A DNA stretch of 64,000 nt from Chitinophagaceae bacterium (GTDB taxonomy: Bacteria; Bacteroidota; Bacteroidia; Chitinophagales; Chitinophagaceae): positions 1-64,000 of the forward strand of contig JADKJV010000007.1 in the NCBI GenBank assembly GCA_016720825.1, given 5' to 3'. The notes under the pieces are model-generated. The model ran no database searches, was not told the origin of the DNA, and saw nothing but the letters and a program-made list of their open reading frames with translations. Positions 40,414 through 49,751 of this stretch are shown here, in pieces; position 1 is the stretch's first letter, and each line of letters starts with the position of its first letter. The position numbers and the translations under genes were made by a program.

Positions 40414-41451
40414 ATGTTCAGATCATTGATATTGGTTGTGTTTTTAAGTGTGCTGGGTGCCTGCAGTAATAAGTATCTTAAGTATGAATCGAATTATAAA
40501 GCGAATGGACAATTCGCAGATCGTGGCTATGGAAATCTGGCGGTCTGGGCGGCGCATCCTGCCAAATGGGATCCATCCGATAGTATTCCTGAACCGCTGC
40601 GTGCAGAGCAGCGGGATACTATGGTAGATGTATTCTTCCTTCATCCCACTACATACACATCTAAAAAGAGAATGAAGGCAGATAATATAGATGTGGATGA
40701 TCCGTACACAGATGCCAAAACAGATTATTCGACCATCCTTTACCAGGCTTCTGTATTTAACCAGCATGCAAAAGTGTATGCACCACGTTACAGGCAGGCG
40801 CATATCAGCATGTTCTATATTGATGATAAAGAAAGAGCAGCACGTGCTTTTGATACAGCTTACCAGGATGTTAAAGCTTCATTCATTTATTATCTCGAAC
40901 ACTGGAATAACCACCGTCCTTTTATTATTGCAGCACATAGCCAGGGCAGTTACCTTGCAGAAAGGCTGATCAAAGATTTATTTGAAGATCCTGCGAATCC
41001 ATATTATGTATACCGCAATAAAATGATTGTGGCTTATATCGCAGGATGGCCGGTTCCCAAAGATTTTTTCAGCACTATCCCCATGTGCAGTAATCCTTCA
41101 CAAACAGGTTGTATCTGCAGCTGGCGCACATTGAAAAAAGGATACATACCTTCTTATCTGAAAGATGAGAACGGGAATGCACTGGCTACAAACCCGCTTA
41201 GCTGGACAACTGATTCATTATATGCAGCCCGTACAAAAAACGAAGGTTCGGTGCTCACCCGGTTTAATAAGATATATAAGCATACTACCGATGCACAGAT
41301 CTATAATGGTTTAATCTGGGTGAAGAAACCCCATTTCCCCGGGAGTTTCCTTTATCTCACGAAGAATTATCACGTGGGAGATATCAATCTTTATTATGTG
41401 AATATCCGGCAAAACATAACTGACCGGATCAATGCGTACTGGAAACGGTAA
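40414..41451 (+). CDS. DUF3089 lipoprotein, alpha/beta hydrolase-like
   Basis: 345 residues with a lipoprotein signal (LSVLGAC lipobox). ATG 40414 is preferred over GTG 40408. DUF3089 features: VDVFFLHPTTYTSK, YAPRYRQAHISMF, and nucleophile elbow IIAAHSQGSYLAERL (Ser), placing it in the alpha/beta-hydrolase superfamily. The substrate is unknown. Its last 23 bp overlap the 3' end of the convergent membrane-protein gene. Confidence 0.87.
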   Translation: MFRSLILVVFLSVLGACSNKYLKYESNYKANGQFADRGYGNLAVWAAHPAKWDPSDSIPEPLRAEQRDTMVDVFFLHPTTYTSKKRMKADNIDVDDPYTDAKTDYSTILYQASVFNQHAKVYAPRYRQAHISMFYIDDKERAARAFDTAYQDVKASFIYYLEHWNNHRPFIIAAHSQGSYLAERLIKDLFEDPANPYYVYRNKMIVAYIAGWPVPKDFFSTIPMCSNPSQTGCICSWRTLKKGYIPSYLKDENGNALATNPLSWTTDSLYAARTKNEGSVLTRFNKIYKHTTDAQIYNGLIWVKKPHFPGSFLYLTKNYHVGDINLYYVNIRQNITDRINAYWKR

Positions 41452-43099
41452 CTGTATCCTGCTGCTTCAACTGACGGGCTAACAGGCAAACCATTTCCTT
41501 TATTGGTCCACTGAGTATAGTGCCGGGGAATATTTTATCACTGCCTGGAATAGTATCACCCAGCAGGTAAATCCTTTTATCATGCAGCAACGCTTGCTGG
41601 AAATCCCGGATACCAAACCTTTGAATGGTTGTGAGGTAAGTATGGGTGATGAGCCGGTCCTTATAGATTAAATTATATACCGGGTATTCCTTCGGATCAT
41701 CCCATAGCCCAATCCAGCCCAACGGGAAATTATCATCCGTTGCTACATACAACCTGTCGGGATACCGGTTCAGGTTTTCCATTGCGCAATAAAAATATTT
41801 TTTACGGATAATATTATTGCTGTTCTCCTGCCATGCAGCCTTAGCCCCGAACAATGCAACAATCATTATGGGTAAATATATCAGCGGGAGTCTTTTATAT
41901 TTTATGGTTTGCTCTTCTTCCGGACTCTGTAATGCCAGCTGGAGCCAAAGCATCATCATCAATCCCATATAAACCGGGTGTGTAATTTTCAGGAAAACAT
42001 ACAGCAGTAAATAAACAGCTAATACAAAAAGGAAATAGTAAAGCCATCTTTTTGCCTGTGTTTTATATCCCTGCCAAATCCACAAAGCCAGGACCATAAC
42101 AATCAGCAAAAAATAAAATTCAAACGACCGCAGCACCCAGTATAATTTGATCCTGTCTTCCTTCAGGTCAAAATACCGGTTGCGCGTAATTTGTTTTGTT
42201 ATAGTTGCTACGCGCTCCGGTGTAAACCTTGTGCTGTCATATAAAAAACCTGCGTTAAATAAATTTCTTTCGAGACTGTCATAGAAAACAGTTTGCTGTT
42301 TGGCCGGCTTAATGGATTTATTATAGGCGATAAACAAAGCCTGCCTGAATTTTTCCTGCTGGTCCCAGCCAGCGATATGCTTCCTGTAATGTGCCTCATG
42401 TATTTTAAATAACCCCACAACGACCACAACAGCAACCAGCATCAGGGCTGCCAGTTTAAAAAATGCTTTTCGAGACAACAACATATAACCTAACGGCAGG
42501 CTGAGCAGAATCACCATTTCCATCATCTGGTAACGGAGCATCCCCGCCAGTATGATTAATATCATACCCTTCATCAAAAAGCCACCCGGACCTAGTAACC
42601 ATTTAACCATTGAACCTTGAACTGTTGAACCTCTAAACCCTTCAATCATAAGTAAAGCCCCGCCAGCTCCCATCACCCAGGCTGCACCTGTATAGCTTAG
42701 AGACAACAACATCCTTGTCTCTATCAGTAAAAAGAATATCACAAAAAACAACAATGCTTTAAACAGTGGCATTCTCCTTCGTAAAACAAACAGGATTGAT
42801 GCGCAACCACTGAAATGAAAAAGGTTGAGAATGAAACTATACCAGTTAAAACCTGGTTCTAAAATGAAACATTGCTTTACTACCGAGCCAAGCCAGTAAT
42901 GCCATCCGTAATCATAATGCAGCAGCGAAGTGGGTGCTTCACCGTATCCACCCGACAGCGTGTACATAAAATATGCATCATCACCAGAGTTAAGCAGTGG
43001 TGTTGCAAACAGGTAAAACAAAGCGAATAACATGATGTTAACGATCACCGCCAGCAGTACCGGGTATCGCATGTTGTTGACCGTTTGTTTGATTTGCAT
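41429..43099 (-). CDS. Polytopic membrane protein, GT-C/DUF6056-like
   Basis: 556 residues with about ten hydrophobic segments (first at about 13-33) and a soluble C-terminal part from about 430. Early acidic motif NSGDDAYFMYTLSG in the first extracytoplasmic loop resembles the Asp-containing loop of GT-C glycosyltransferases and DUF6056 proteins. No lipid-glycan biosynthesis genes are nearby. A membrane glycosyltransferase is plausible but unproven. The second Met (MRYPVLLAV) is an alternative start. Confidence 0.65.
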   Translation of the reverse strand: MQIKQTVNNMRYPVLLAVIVNIMLFALFYLFATPLLNSGDDAYFMYTLSGGYGEAPTSLLHYDYGWHYWLGSVVKQCFILEPGFNWYSFILNLFHFSGCASILFVLRRRMPLFKALLFFVIFFLLIETRMLLSLSYTGAAWVMGAGGALLMIEGFRGSTVQGSMVKWLLGPGGFLMKGMILIILAGMLRYQMMEMVILLSLPLGYMLLSRKAFFKLAALMLVAVVVVVGLFKIHEAHYRKHIAGWDQQEKFRQALFIAYNKSIKPAKQQTVFYDSLERNLFNAGFLYDSTRFTPERVATITKQITRNRYFDLKEDRIKLYWVLRSFEFYFLLIVMVLALWIWQGYKTQAKRWLYYFLFVLAVYLLLYVFLKITHPVYMGLMMMLWLQLALQSPEEEQTIKYKRLPLIYLPIMIVALFGAKAAWQENSNNIIRKKYFYCAMENLNRYPDRLYVATDDNFPLGWIGLWDDPKEYPVYNLIYKDRLITHTYLTTIQRFGIRDFQQALLHDKRIYLLGDTIPGSDKIFPGTILSGPIKEMVCLLARQLKQQDTVTVSSTH

Positions 43100-43223
43100 C
43101 AGCTACAAGATAAAATAAATCAGTGCAAATGAGCTAATTCCGCCTCCAAAATCAACTTTATCAATGATCACAGTCATTCATATAGCTGATGTGTTGTAAT
43201 AGCTTTAGGTACAATCTAGTGTT

Positions 43224-44054
43224 ATGAAACTCATCATCATCCCCACCGATTTCTCGCCTGTCGCCACTAATGCGATGCATTATGGCCTGCAGATGGCTAA
43301 GAAAATAAAATCAGCGGTGATGCTCTTGCATGTCTACAACGTGCCCGTAAGTATTACTGAAGTACCTGTGCTGCTGGTATCAGTAGAAGATATCCGTAAA
43401 GATGCCGAAACAAGATTGGCAGACCTGAAAGCAATCGCCCAGGAAGTTTGCGGCCCTGATACGAAACTATATGTTGAAACCCGTATGGGTAATATGGTGG
43501 AAGAACTTGAAGCGATTTGTAACAAGACAAATCCTTTCGCTGTAGTGATGGGAACTAAAGGCGCATCCGGTCTCGACCGTGTTTTATTTGGAAGCAATGC
43601 TTTGTCAGCCATCAAACATCTTACCAGCCCGGTCATTGTAATTCCTCCCGACCGCAAATTTGGTACGGGCATCCATAAAATCGGTATGGCCTGCGATTTC
43701 CGTAACATTACCGAAACCACACCTGCCGGAAGGATCAAATCGCTGGTGAAAGAATTTGGCGCCACACTGGATGTGCTGAATGTGGACTATCACGAAAAAC
43801 ATTTTACGACCGATACACCCGAAGAATCCATGAACCTGCATACGATGCTGGAAGGTGTGAAACCCGTATATCATTTTATTGAGAACAGGGATGTGGAAGC
43901 GGGCATCGATGAATTCGCGGTGAAGAATAACCTCGACCTGGTGATCAGTATACCGAAAAAACACAGGCTGCTGGATTCATTGTTCCAGAAAAGCACTTCG
44001 AAGAAACTGGTGTTTGAATCTCATGTGCCGGTGATGTGTATCCATGAGGATTGA
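43224..44054 (+). CDS. Universal stress protein, two UspA domains
   Basis: 276 residues, two tandem Usp domains (about 1-145 and 150-276). The first has the ATP-binding pattern VVMGTKGASGLDRVLFGSNALSAIKHLTSPVIVIP (G-2x-G-9x-G-S/T type). The second is degenerate (VISIPKKHRLLDSLFQKSTSKKL) and has no Gly-rich loop, typical of Bacteroidota tandem Usps. A cytoplasmic stress role is inferred from family. A TAGCTTTA box lies about 19 bp upstream. Confidence 0.92.
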   Translation: MKLIIIPTDFSPVATNAMHYGLQMAKKIKSAVMLLHVYNVPVSITEVPVLLVSVEDIRKDAETRLADLKAIAQEVCGPDTKLYVETRMGNMVEELEAICNKTNPFAVVMGTKGASGLDRVLFGSNALSAIKHLTSPVIVIPPDRKFGTGIHKIGMACDFRNITETTPAGRIKSLVKEFGATLDVLNVDYHEKHFTTDTPEESMNLHTMLEGVKPVYHFIENRDVEAGIDEFAVKNNLDLVISIPKKHRLLDSLFQKSTSKKLVFESHVPVMCIHED

Positions 44055-44060
44055 AATATT

Positions 44061-44158
44061 TTTTACCACTAAGTACACAAAGAAATACCACTAAGGCCAC
44101 AAAGCGTTTAACCTTGTGAACTGAGTGGTATTTCTTTGTGCCCCTTGTGGTAAAAAAA
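44061..44158. repeat. Heptamer palindrome between convergent genes
   Basis: Arms TTTTACCACTAAGTACAC... and ...GTGCCCCTTGTGGTAAAA; inner ATACCACTAAGG faces GAGTGGTAT. It abuts the asnS stop codon by 1-2 bp and follows the Usp stop, a terminator-like position. Confidence 0.75.
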
Positions 44159-44159
44159 A

Positions 44160-45599
44160 TTAAAACTCCGCGTTCTTCGGCGTCCTCGGAAATGCAATCA
44201 CATCCCGGATATTCGTCATCCCTGTTACAAACTGCACCATTCTTTCAAAACCAAGTCCGAAGCCTGCATGCGGTACCGTACCAAAACGGCGTGTATCCAG
44301 GTACCACCACAGTTCTTCTTCGGGGATATGCATTTCTTTCATCCTGGCAGTCAGGTTTTCAAAACGTTCTTCCCTTTGTGAACCGCCAACGATTTCACCG
44401 ATGCCGGGAGCCAGGATATCCATCGCTGCTACTGTTTTGCCATCTTCATTCTGGCGCATGTAGAATGCTTTGATGGCAGCAGGATAGTTATAGAGTATAA
44501 CCGGTTTCTTGAAATGTTTTTCCACCAGGTAACGCTCGTGTTCACTTTGCAGGTCCATGCCCCAGCCGGTGATGGGATACTGGAATTTTTTCTTCTTATT
44601 GTGATTGCTCTCGCGGAGAATCTCAATGGCATCAGTATAAGTGAGGCGTTCGAAATTATTATTAAGTACAAATTCCAGTTTTTCGATCAAACCCATTTCA
44701 CTGCGTTTGTCCTGCGGCAGTTGTTTTTCCTCATCCGCTAAACGCTGTGCCAGGAATTCGAGGTCCTCCCTGTTTTTCTCCATCACATATTTAATAATGT
44801 AGCGGATGAATTCTTCTGCCAGGTTCATATTGTCTTCCAGGTCAAAGAAAGCCATTTCGGGTTCGATCATCCAGAACTCAGCGAGGTGACGGGCGGTGTT
44901 GGAATTTTCAGCCCTGAACGTTGGACCGAAAGTATAGATCTCACCAAAGGCGGTGGCACCCAGTTCTCCTTCGAGCTGTCCGCTCACGGTAAGGTTTGTG
45001 GCGCGGCCGAAAAAATCTTCGCTGTAATTAACGGTACCATCTTCATTGCGCGGAGTCTGGTCGAAAGGCAATGTGGTTACTTTAAACATTTCACCTGCAC
45101 CTTCTGCATCACTGGCCGTGATGATGGGTGTGTGCATGTACACAAATCCTTTTTCATTAAAAAACTGGTGTACGGCAAATGCCAGAGCATGACGTACGCG
45201 GAAAACAGAACCGAACGTATTGGTACGGAAACGCAGGTGTGCGATCTCCCGCAAAAATTCCAGGCTGTGTTTTTTAGGCTGAAGGGGATAAACTTCAGAA
45301 TCGCTGTCGCCGAGGATTTCCAGGGTTTCAGCCTGCAGATCCATTTTCTGGCCTTTGCCCAGTGAAGCCACCAGCTTCCCGCTCACTTTGAGTGAAGCAG
45401 ATGTGGTGATTCTTTTCAGCGTATCCTCATCGAATTTACCAAGCTCAAGAACGACCTGCAGGTTGTTATTGGTGGAACCATCGTTGAGTGCAATAAACTG
45501 GTTGTTGCGGAATGTGCGCACCCAACCCATCACGGTGATATCCTGGCCCTGCGGCTCCATGGAAAGCAGTTCTTTGATCCTGGTCCTGATATTGAACAT
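44160..45599 (-). CDS. asnS: Asparaginyl-tRNA synthetase
   Basis: 479 residues, the usual length. An N-terminal OB-fold anticodon-binding domain (TVMGWVRTFRNNQFIALNDGS) is followed by the class II catalytic core: TFGPTFRAENSNTARHLAEFWMIEPE (motif 2) and HAGFGLGFERMVQFVTG (motif 3). It charges tRNA-Asn with Asn. Start at MFNIRTRIKELL (45599), 7 codons inside a longer frame; a TATCTTTG box at 45618 supports this. Confidence 0.96.
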   Translation of the reverse strand: MFNIRTRIKELLSMEPQGQDITVMGWVRTFRNNQFIALNDGSTNNNLQVVLELGKFDEDTLKRITTSASLKVSGKLVASLGKGQKMDLQAETLEILGDSDSEVYPLQPKKHSLEFLREIAHLRFRTNTFGSVFRVRHALAFAVHQFFNEKGFVYMHTPIITASDAEGAGEMFKVTTLPFDQTPRNEDGTVNYSEDFFGRATNLTVSGQLEGELGATAFGEIYTFGPTFRAENSNTARHLAEFWMIEPEMAFFDLEDNMNLAEEFIRYIIKYVMEKNREDLEFLAQRLADEEKQLPQDKRSEMGLIEKLEFVLNNNFERLTYTDAIEILRESNHNKKKKFQYPITGWGMDLQSEHERYLVEKHFKKPVILYNYPAAIKAFYMRQNEDGKTVAAMDILAPGIGEIVGGSQREERFENLTARMKEMHIPEEELWWYLDTRRFGTVPHAGFGLGFERMVQFVTGMTNIRDVIAFPRTPKNAEF

Positions 45600-45617
45600 A
45601 AATAAAATTTGAGTGGG

Positions 45618-45625
45618 CAAAGATA
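45618..45625 (-). promoter_or_regulatory. Putative -7 box TATCTTTG of asnS
   Basis: Matches TAnnTTTG, 18 bp upstream of ATG 45599. Confidence 0.5.
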
Positions 45626-45637
45626 AAAGAGAAGAAG

Positions 45638-45668
45638 CTAGATATCAGATAATAGATATTAGATATTA
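45638..45668. repeat. AGATATTAG dispersed repeat, copy 1
   Basis: TAGATATCAGATAATAGATATTAGATATTA. Further copies are at 47724-47756, 54601-54634, 57860-57890 and 61835-61866, several beginning at stop codons. Confidence 0.7.
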
Positions 45669-45715
45669 ATTTGAGCAGAGCATTAAAGTAAAGGGCAGTT
45701 TCTATTTCGACTGGC

Positions 45716-45820
45716 GTATTTTAACCACAGAGTGCACAGAGTGAATACAGAGTGCACAGAGTTTAGGGTACTTAACTCTGTGTACTCTGTGCCTTACTTT
45801 GTGCACTCTGTGGTAAAAAA
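45716..45820. repeat. Heptamer palindrome, CACAGAG variant
   Basis: TTTTAACCACAGAGTGCACAGAG faces CTCTGTG...GTGCACTCTGTGGTAAAA; most heptamers carry G where most other elements carry A. It lies between the divergent asnS and rho genes, so it is not restricted to gene ends. The remaining 45821-46049 is the rho leader, AT-rich with no gene seen. Confidence 0.75.
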
Positions 45821-46049
45821 GAAAATGACCGTAAGAAACTGTTTGTCAAGATTTTACATATCGAATTTGGGGTCATTTTTGATTTTCAGGAATTAGCTGT
45901 ATTATTGCAACGGAAACGAGCTGACCTGTTACCCGAATTTCCCCAGCTTTACCATTTACCTGTTCCAATTCTTTTCAAAATAAATTTTCAAATTTTTTCT
46001 CTTACCAGACTTGTGCTGTAGTCACAGTGATTAACCTCAAGATTTTTGT

Positions 46050-47720
46050 ATGTATGACATTCTCCAACTGAACGACATGCTCGTTCCTGAACTGCTGGAT
46101 ATTGCCGAGCAGCTCAAAATTCCAAATGCAAAAAAATTAGGCAAGCAGGAATTAGTTTATAAAATCCTTGACAGCCAGGCTATTGCCGGCTCCAAAGGCG
46201 CTTCTGCCTCCGATGGCAAACGCAAGCGCATCATCAAAGCCACGACCAGCAATTCGACCGAAGAAGCTGAAGTAGTGGAACCCGATCCCGCTCCCGCCCA
46301 GCCTGAACAAAAAAATCCTAAAAAACCGATTATGCCCCCCCGCAAAGAAGACAAGGTCCCTATTAAAAGAGGCCGTAAAAAACCTGAAGAAAAGGAAGAA
46401 GTTGCTGAAATCAATGAGCAGGCTGAAGCCATGGAATCTGCCGCAGCAGCTGAAGTTGCTGAAGAATCAGCTAATTCAGACCAGGACCAGCAGGCGCAGC
46501 AACCGAATAATGGTAACGGTAACGGAAATGGCAATGGCGATAACAACCAGGGTGGCCAGAATAAAGTGTATCCTCCCCGCCGCGATCAGCAATTCAATAT
46601 TGAGTTCGATGGCGTGATATTATCTGAAGGTGTGCTGGAAATGATGCCTGATGGCTATGGTTTCCTCCGTTCTTCTGATTATAATTATCTCTCTTCTCCT
46701 GATGACGTATATGTTTCCCCCTCTCAAATAAAATTATTCGGATTAAAAACCGGTGATACAGTACATGGTGCAGTACGTCCGCCCAAAGAAGGTGAAAAAT
46801 ATTTCGCTTTACTGAAAGTGGATACGATCAATGGCAAGAGTCCGGAAGAAGTGCGCGACCGCGTGCCTTTTGATTACCTGACTCCGCTTTTCCCTTTCGA
46901 AAAGCTGAACCTGTTTACTACGCCTTCTGATTATTCCACACGTATCATGGATCTGTTCACGCCGATTGGTAAAGGCCAGCGTGGTTTGATTGTGGCCCAG
47001 CCCAAAACCGGTAAGACCATGTTGCTGAAAGCCGTGGCCAACGCCATTGCGGCCAATCACCCTGAGTGTTACCTGATGGTGGTGCTGGTGGATGAGCGTC
47101 CGGAAGAGGTTACCGATATGGAAAGAAGTGTGCGCGCTGAAGTAATCGCTTCTACATTCGATGAACCTGCCGAGAAGCACGTAAAAGTTTCCACGATCGC
47201 CTTACAGAAAGCAAAACGCCTGGTGGAATGCGGTCATGATGTGGTGATCCTGCTTGATTCAATTACACGTCTCGCACGTGCACACAATACAGTTGCGCCC
47301 GCTTCCGGTAAAGTATTATCCGGTGGTGTGGAAGCCAATGCGATGCAGAAACCCAAACAATTCTTTGGTGCTGCACGTAAAATTGAAAACGGTGGTTCAC
47401 TGACTATCATTGCCACTGCCCTGGTTGATACCGGTTCTAAGATGGACGAGGTAATCTTCGAGGAATTCAAGGGTACCGGTAACATGGAGTTACAGCTCGA
47501 CCGTAAATTATCAAACCGCCGTATCTATCCTGCCATTGACCTTACTTCATCATCTACCCGCCGCGACGACCTGCTGCTGGACAAAGATGTGCTGCAGCGC
47601 ATGAACCTGCTGCGTGTATATCTCACAGATATGAATACCGAAGAAGCGATGAGGGAACTCCAGAACAGGATGAAAGGAACGAAGAGCAATGAGGAGTTTC
47701 TGGCGAGTATGAACAGGTAA
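46050..47720 (+). CDS. rho: Transcription termination factor Rho
   Basis: 556 residues, longer than E. coli Rho (419). Order: Rho N-terminal helix domain (about 1-45); a low-complexity acidic/basic region (about 50-180) with Lys/Glu/Ala stretches and a short NGNGNGNG tract; an OB-fold RNA-binding domain (GVLEMMPDGYGFLRS); a RecA-like hexameric ATPase with GLIVAQPKTGKTMLL (Walker A) and DVVILLDSITRLARAHN (Walker B). Long disordered inserts are known in Bacteroidota Rho and have been linked to phase separation in Bacteroides. A long leader (about 230 bp free of genes) precedes it and could allow autoregulation. Confidence 0.97.
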   Translation: MYDILQLNDMLVPELLDIAEQLKIPNAKKLGKQELVYKILDSQAIAGSKGASASDGKRKRIIKATTSNSTEEAEVVEPDPAPAQPEQKNPKKPIMPPRKEDKVPIKRGRKKPEEKEEVAEINEQAEAMESAAAAEVAEESANSDQDQQAQQPNNGNGNGNGNGDNNQGGQNKVYPPRRDQQFNIEFDGVILSEGVLEMMPDGYGFLRSSDYNYLSSPDDVYVSPSQIKLFGLKTGDTVHGAVRPPKEGEKYFALLKVDTINGKSPEEVRDRVPFDYLTPLFPFEKLNLFTTPSDYSTRIMDLFTPIGKGQRGLIVAQPKTGKTMLLKAVANAIAANHPECYLMVVLVDERPEEVTDMERSVRAEVIASTFDEPAEKHVKVSTIALQKAKRLVECGHDVVILLDSITRLARAHNTVAPASGKVLSGGVEANAMQKPKQFFGAARKIENGGSLTIIATALVDTGSKMDEVIFEEFKGTGNMELQLDRKLSNRRIYPAIDLTSSSTRRDDLLLDKDVLQRMNLLRVYLTDMNTEEAMRELQNRMKGTKSNEEFLASMNR

Positions 47721-47723
47721 GAA

Positions 47724-47756
47724 AGATATCAGATATTAGATAATAGATATTAGATA
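47724..47756. repeat. AGATATTAG dispersed repeat, copy 2
   Basis: GATATCAGATATTAGATAATAGATATTAG begins a few bases after the rho stop codon. Confidence 0.65.
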
Positions 47757-47817
47757 AAGCGTTCACCTGGTGAGCGCTTTTTGCCTTTAATGCTTAAAAT
47801 ACAAAAACAGAAAGTTC

Positions 47818-47918
47818 ACTATAGCAGGCACACCAAGGCCACAAGGAATATCTGTAGATCATAGGGTTCTATTCTTTGTGCACTTTGTTTAATCTTTGTG
47901 ATCCTAGTGGTAAAAAAA
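47818..47918. repeat. Degenerate heptamer palindrome
   Basis: CACACCAAGGCCACAAGG on the left faces CTTTGTGCACTTTG...GATCCTAGTGGTAAAA on the right. The left end lacks TTTAACCAC, so this copy seems decayed. Confidence 0.55.
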
Positions 47919-47943
47919 TTAACTCTTCACTACTTTTGATTAA

Positions 47944-48981
47944 ATGGCAATAACAAAACTCTCCATCCAGGATTTTCTTGATCTCTCAAAGAAAGGCCAT
48001 ACGATCATTGATGTCCGTTCACCCGGGGAGTACAAACATGCCCATATTCCCGGTGCGCAGTCGTTGCCGCTTTTTTCAGATGAAGAACGGAAAGTGGTTG
48101 GTACACTTTATAAACAGGAGAGCCGCGAGAAAGCCATCAAAGCCGGGTTGGATTTTTTTGGTCCGAAGATGAAGACGATGGTGGAGGAAGCCGAGCGTAT
48201 TACTGAAACTACTGCACCGCAGGATAAAATCATATTAGTGTATTGCTGGCGGGGTGGCATGCGCAGTGCCGGTGTAGCCTGGCTGCTGGATTTATATGGA
48301 TTCAAAGTGTATACGCTGGTGGGAGGATATAAAAAATTCAGGAAATATGTGCTGGATAGTTTTAAAATCGATTTCCCATTCAGGATACTTGGCGGATATA
48401 CCGGCTCCGGGAAAACCGAGTTATTGTATGCACTCAGGGAAAAAGGAGAAACGATGGTGGATCTTGAAGGCATTGCCAAACACAAGGGCAGTGCATTCGG
48501 GAATATTGGAATGCCGGAGCAACCCGGGCAGGAGATGTTTGAAAACCTGCTGAGCAAAGAGCTGCTGGCTGTACAGCACCAGCCCTGCATCTGGCTGGAA
48601 GATGAAAGCCAGCGGATTGGACTTGTAAATCTTCCCCATGATCTTTGGAATACTATGCGCCGCTCACCATTATATTTCCTGGATATTCCATTTGACGAAA
48701 GGCTGAAACACATTGTACCCGAATATGGCGTGCTGGAGCAGGAAAAACTTTTAGACGCTATAGAACGTATCACCCAGAAGCTGGGACACCAGAATGCGAA
48801 ACTTGCTTCTCAATTTTTAACTGAAGGCAACGTAACCGAAAGCTTTCGGATATTACTGGCTTACTATGACAAGTTTTATGCAAAGGCATTAAAGGGGCGT
48901 GATGGGCTGGATAAATTACTGCAAAACATAATCTGCGAAACGGTATGTAAAGAAAACGCAGCGTTGGTACTCAAAAAATAG
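47944..48981 (+). CDS. selU: tRNA 2-selenouridine synthase
   Basis: 345 residues (also called mnmH or ybbB). It replaces the sulfur of 2-thiouridine at the wobble position of tRNAs with selenium from selenophosphate. An N-terminal rhodanese domain has IIDVRSPGEYKHAHIPGA and the active-site loop YCWRGGMRSAG (Cys about 101). A C-terminal P-loop domain has LGGYTGSGKTELL. SelD, which supplies selenophosphate, lies 4.6 kb downstream on the same strand, so the organism probably uses selenium at least for tRNA modification. Confidence 0.95.
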   Translation: MAITKLSIQDFLDLSKKGHTIIDVRSPGEYKHAHIPGAQSLPLFSDEERKVVGTLYKQESREKAIKAGLDFFGPKMKTMVEEAERITETTAPQDKIILVYCWRGGMRSAGVAWLLDLYGFKVYTLVGGYKKFRKYVLDSFKIDFPFRILGGYTGSGKTELLYALREKGETMVDLEGIAKHKGSAFGNIGMPEQPGQEMFENLLSKELLAVQHQPCIWLEDESQRIGLVNLPHDLWNTMRRSPLYFLDIPFDERLKHIVPEYGVLEQEKLLDAIERITQKLGHQNAKLASQFLTEGNVTESFRILLAYYDKFYAKALKGRDGLDKLLQNIICETVCKENAALVLKK

Positions 48982-49110
48982 CTGTTTTTTTCCCTTATTA
49001 GCGCAGTATTTTTCTAGTGAATTCCTGATTATTCCAACATTTCTTACAGAATCGGGCATCGTACCTTGGACGAGGATTTAAAGGATTTAAGGATTTACAT
49101 GATTAGATTT

Positions 49111-49270
49111 CCTACAGGAGAAATTTTACGACCTGTTAGAGTCATAATCCTTAAATCAGGCAAATCAAGCAAATCACAGTCCAGACAATGTTCCTACAGG
49201 AGTGACTTTGACAATTAGAGTCAAAATCCTTTAATCAGGCAAATCAAGCAAATCACGGTCCAGACAATGT
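49111..49270. repeat. Tandem pair of about 80-bp units upstream of a GxxExxY gene
   Basis: Unit 1 (49111-49192) and unit 2 (49193-49270) both start CCTACAGGAG and end GTCCAGACAATGTT, with TTAGAGTC and AATCAGGCAAATCAAGC inside. The ATG at the end of unit 2 is the start of the GxxExxY gene. A further AAGGATTTAAGGATTTACATG segment lies at 49081-49101. This explains the gene-free 48982-49266. Confidence 0.8.
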
Positions 49271-49644
49271 TATATAACGACATCACCCAAAAAATCATCG
49301 GCGCTGCCATGAAAGTCCACACCACCCTTGGTAACGGATTTCAGGAAGTTATTTACCAGCGTGCCCTGGCCATTGAATTCACCAAAATGGAAATAGAATT
49401 TAAAAGGGAAATGTCAATGCAAATATTTTATGAAGGCCATAACATCGGCACACGACGGGTTGATTTTTTTGTAGACGATAAAATCATGGTTGAACTGAAA
49501 GCCGTTATTGCCCTTGAAAATGTCCATCTCAACCAGGCCATCAATTACCTGGAAGCATACAAAACGAAAATAGGGTTGCTGATAAATTTTGGGGCGAGTT
49601 CGCTGGAGTATAAGAGGGTACACAATAACAAACTCCCGGATTGA
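49267..49644 (+). CDS. GxxExxY family protein
   Basis: 125 residues. Motifs: TLGNGFQEVIYQRALAIEF (GxxExxY), GTRRVDFFVDDKIMVELKA (PD-(D/E)xK-like D...ExK), NYLEAYKTKIGLLINFG. Same family as the 22241-22636 gene; the block GNGFQEVIYQR is identical in both. The start codon is the last ATG of a duplicated 80-bp unit, so the second unit provides the whole 5' region. The function of the family is unknown. Confidence 0.87.
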   Translation: MLYNDITQKIIGAAMKVHTTLGNGFQEVIYQRALAIEFTKMEIEFKREMSMQIFYEGHNIGTRRVDFFVDDKIMVELKAVIALENVHLNQAINYLEAYKTKIGLLINFGASSLEYKRVHNNKLPD

Positions 49645-49751
49645 AATTCAAATGCCAGACTGTTTACGTCAGGTACTATTTTCAACGTTCTCAACACAAT
49701 CCCCACCCCCATTTTCCCGTTATTAATCAGTCACTTATAAATCCAAATCTG

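Noticed and set aside
49111..49270. Possible CRISPR repeat unit
   Set aside because: There are only two long (about 80-bp) adjacent copies with no spacers and no cas genes.
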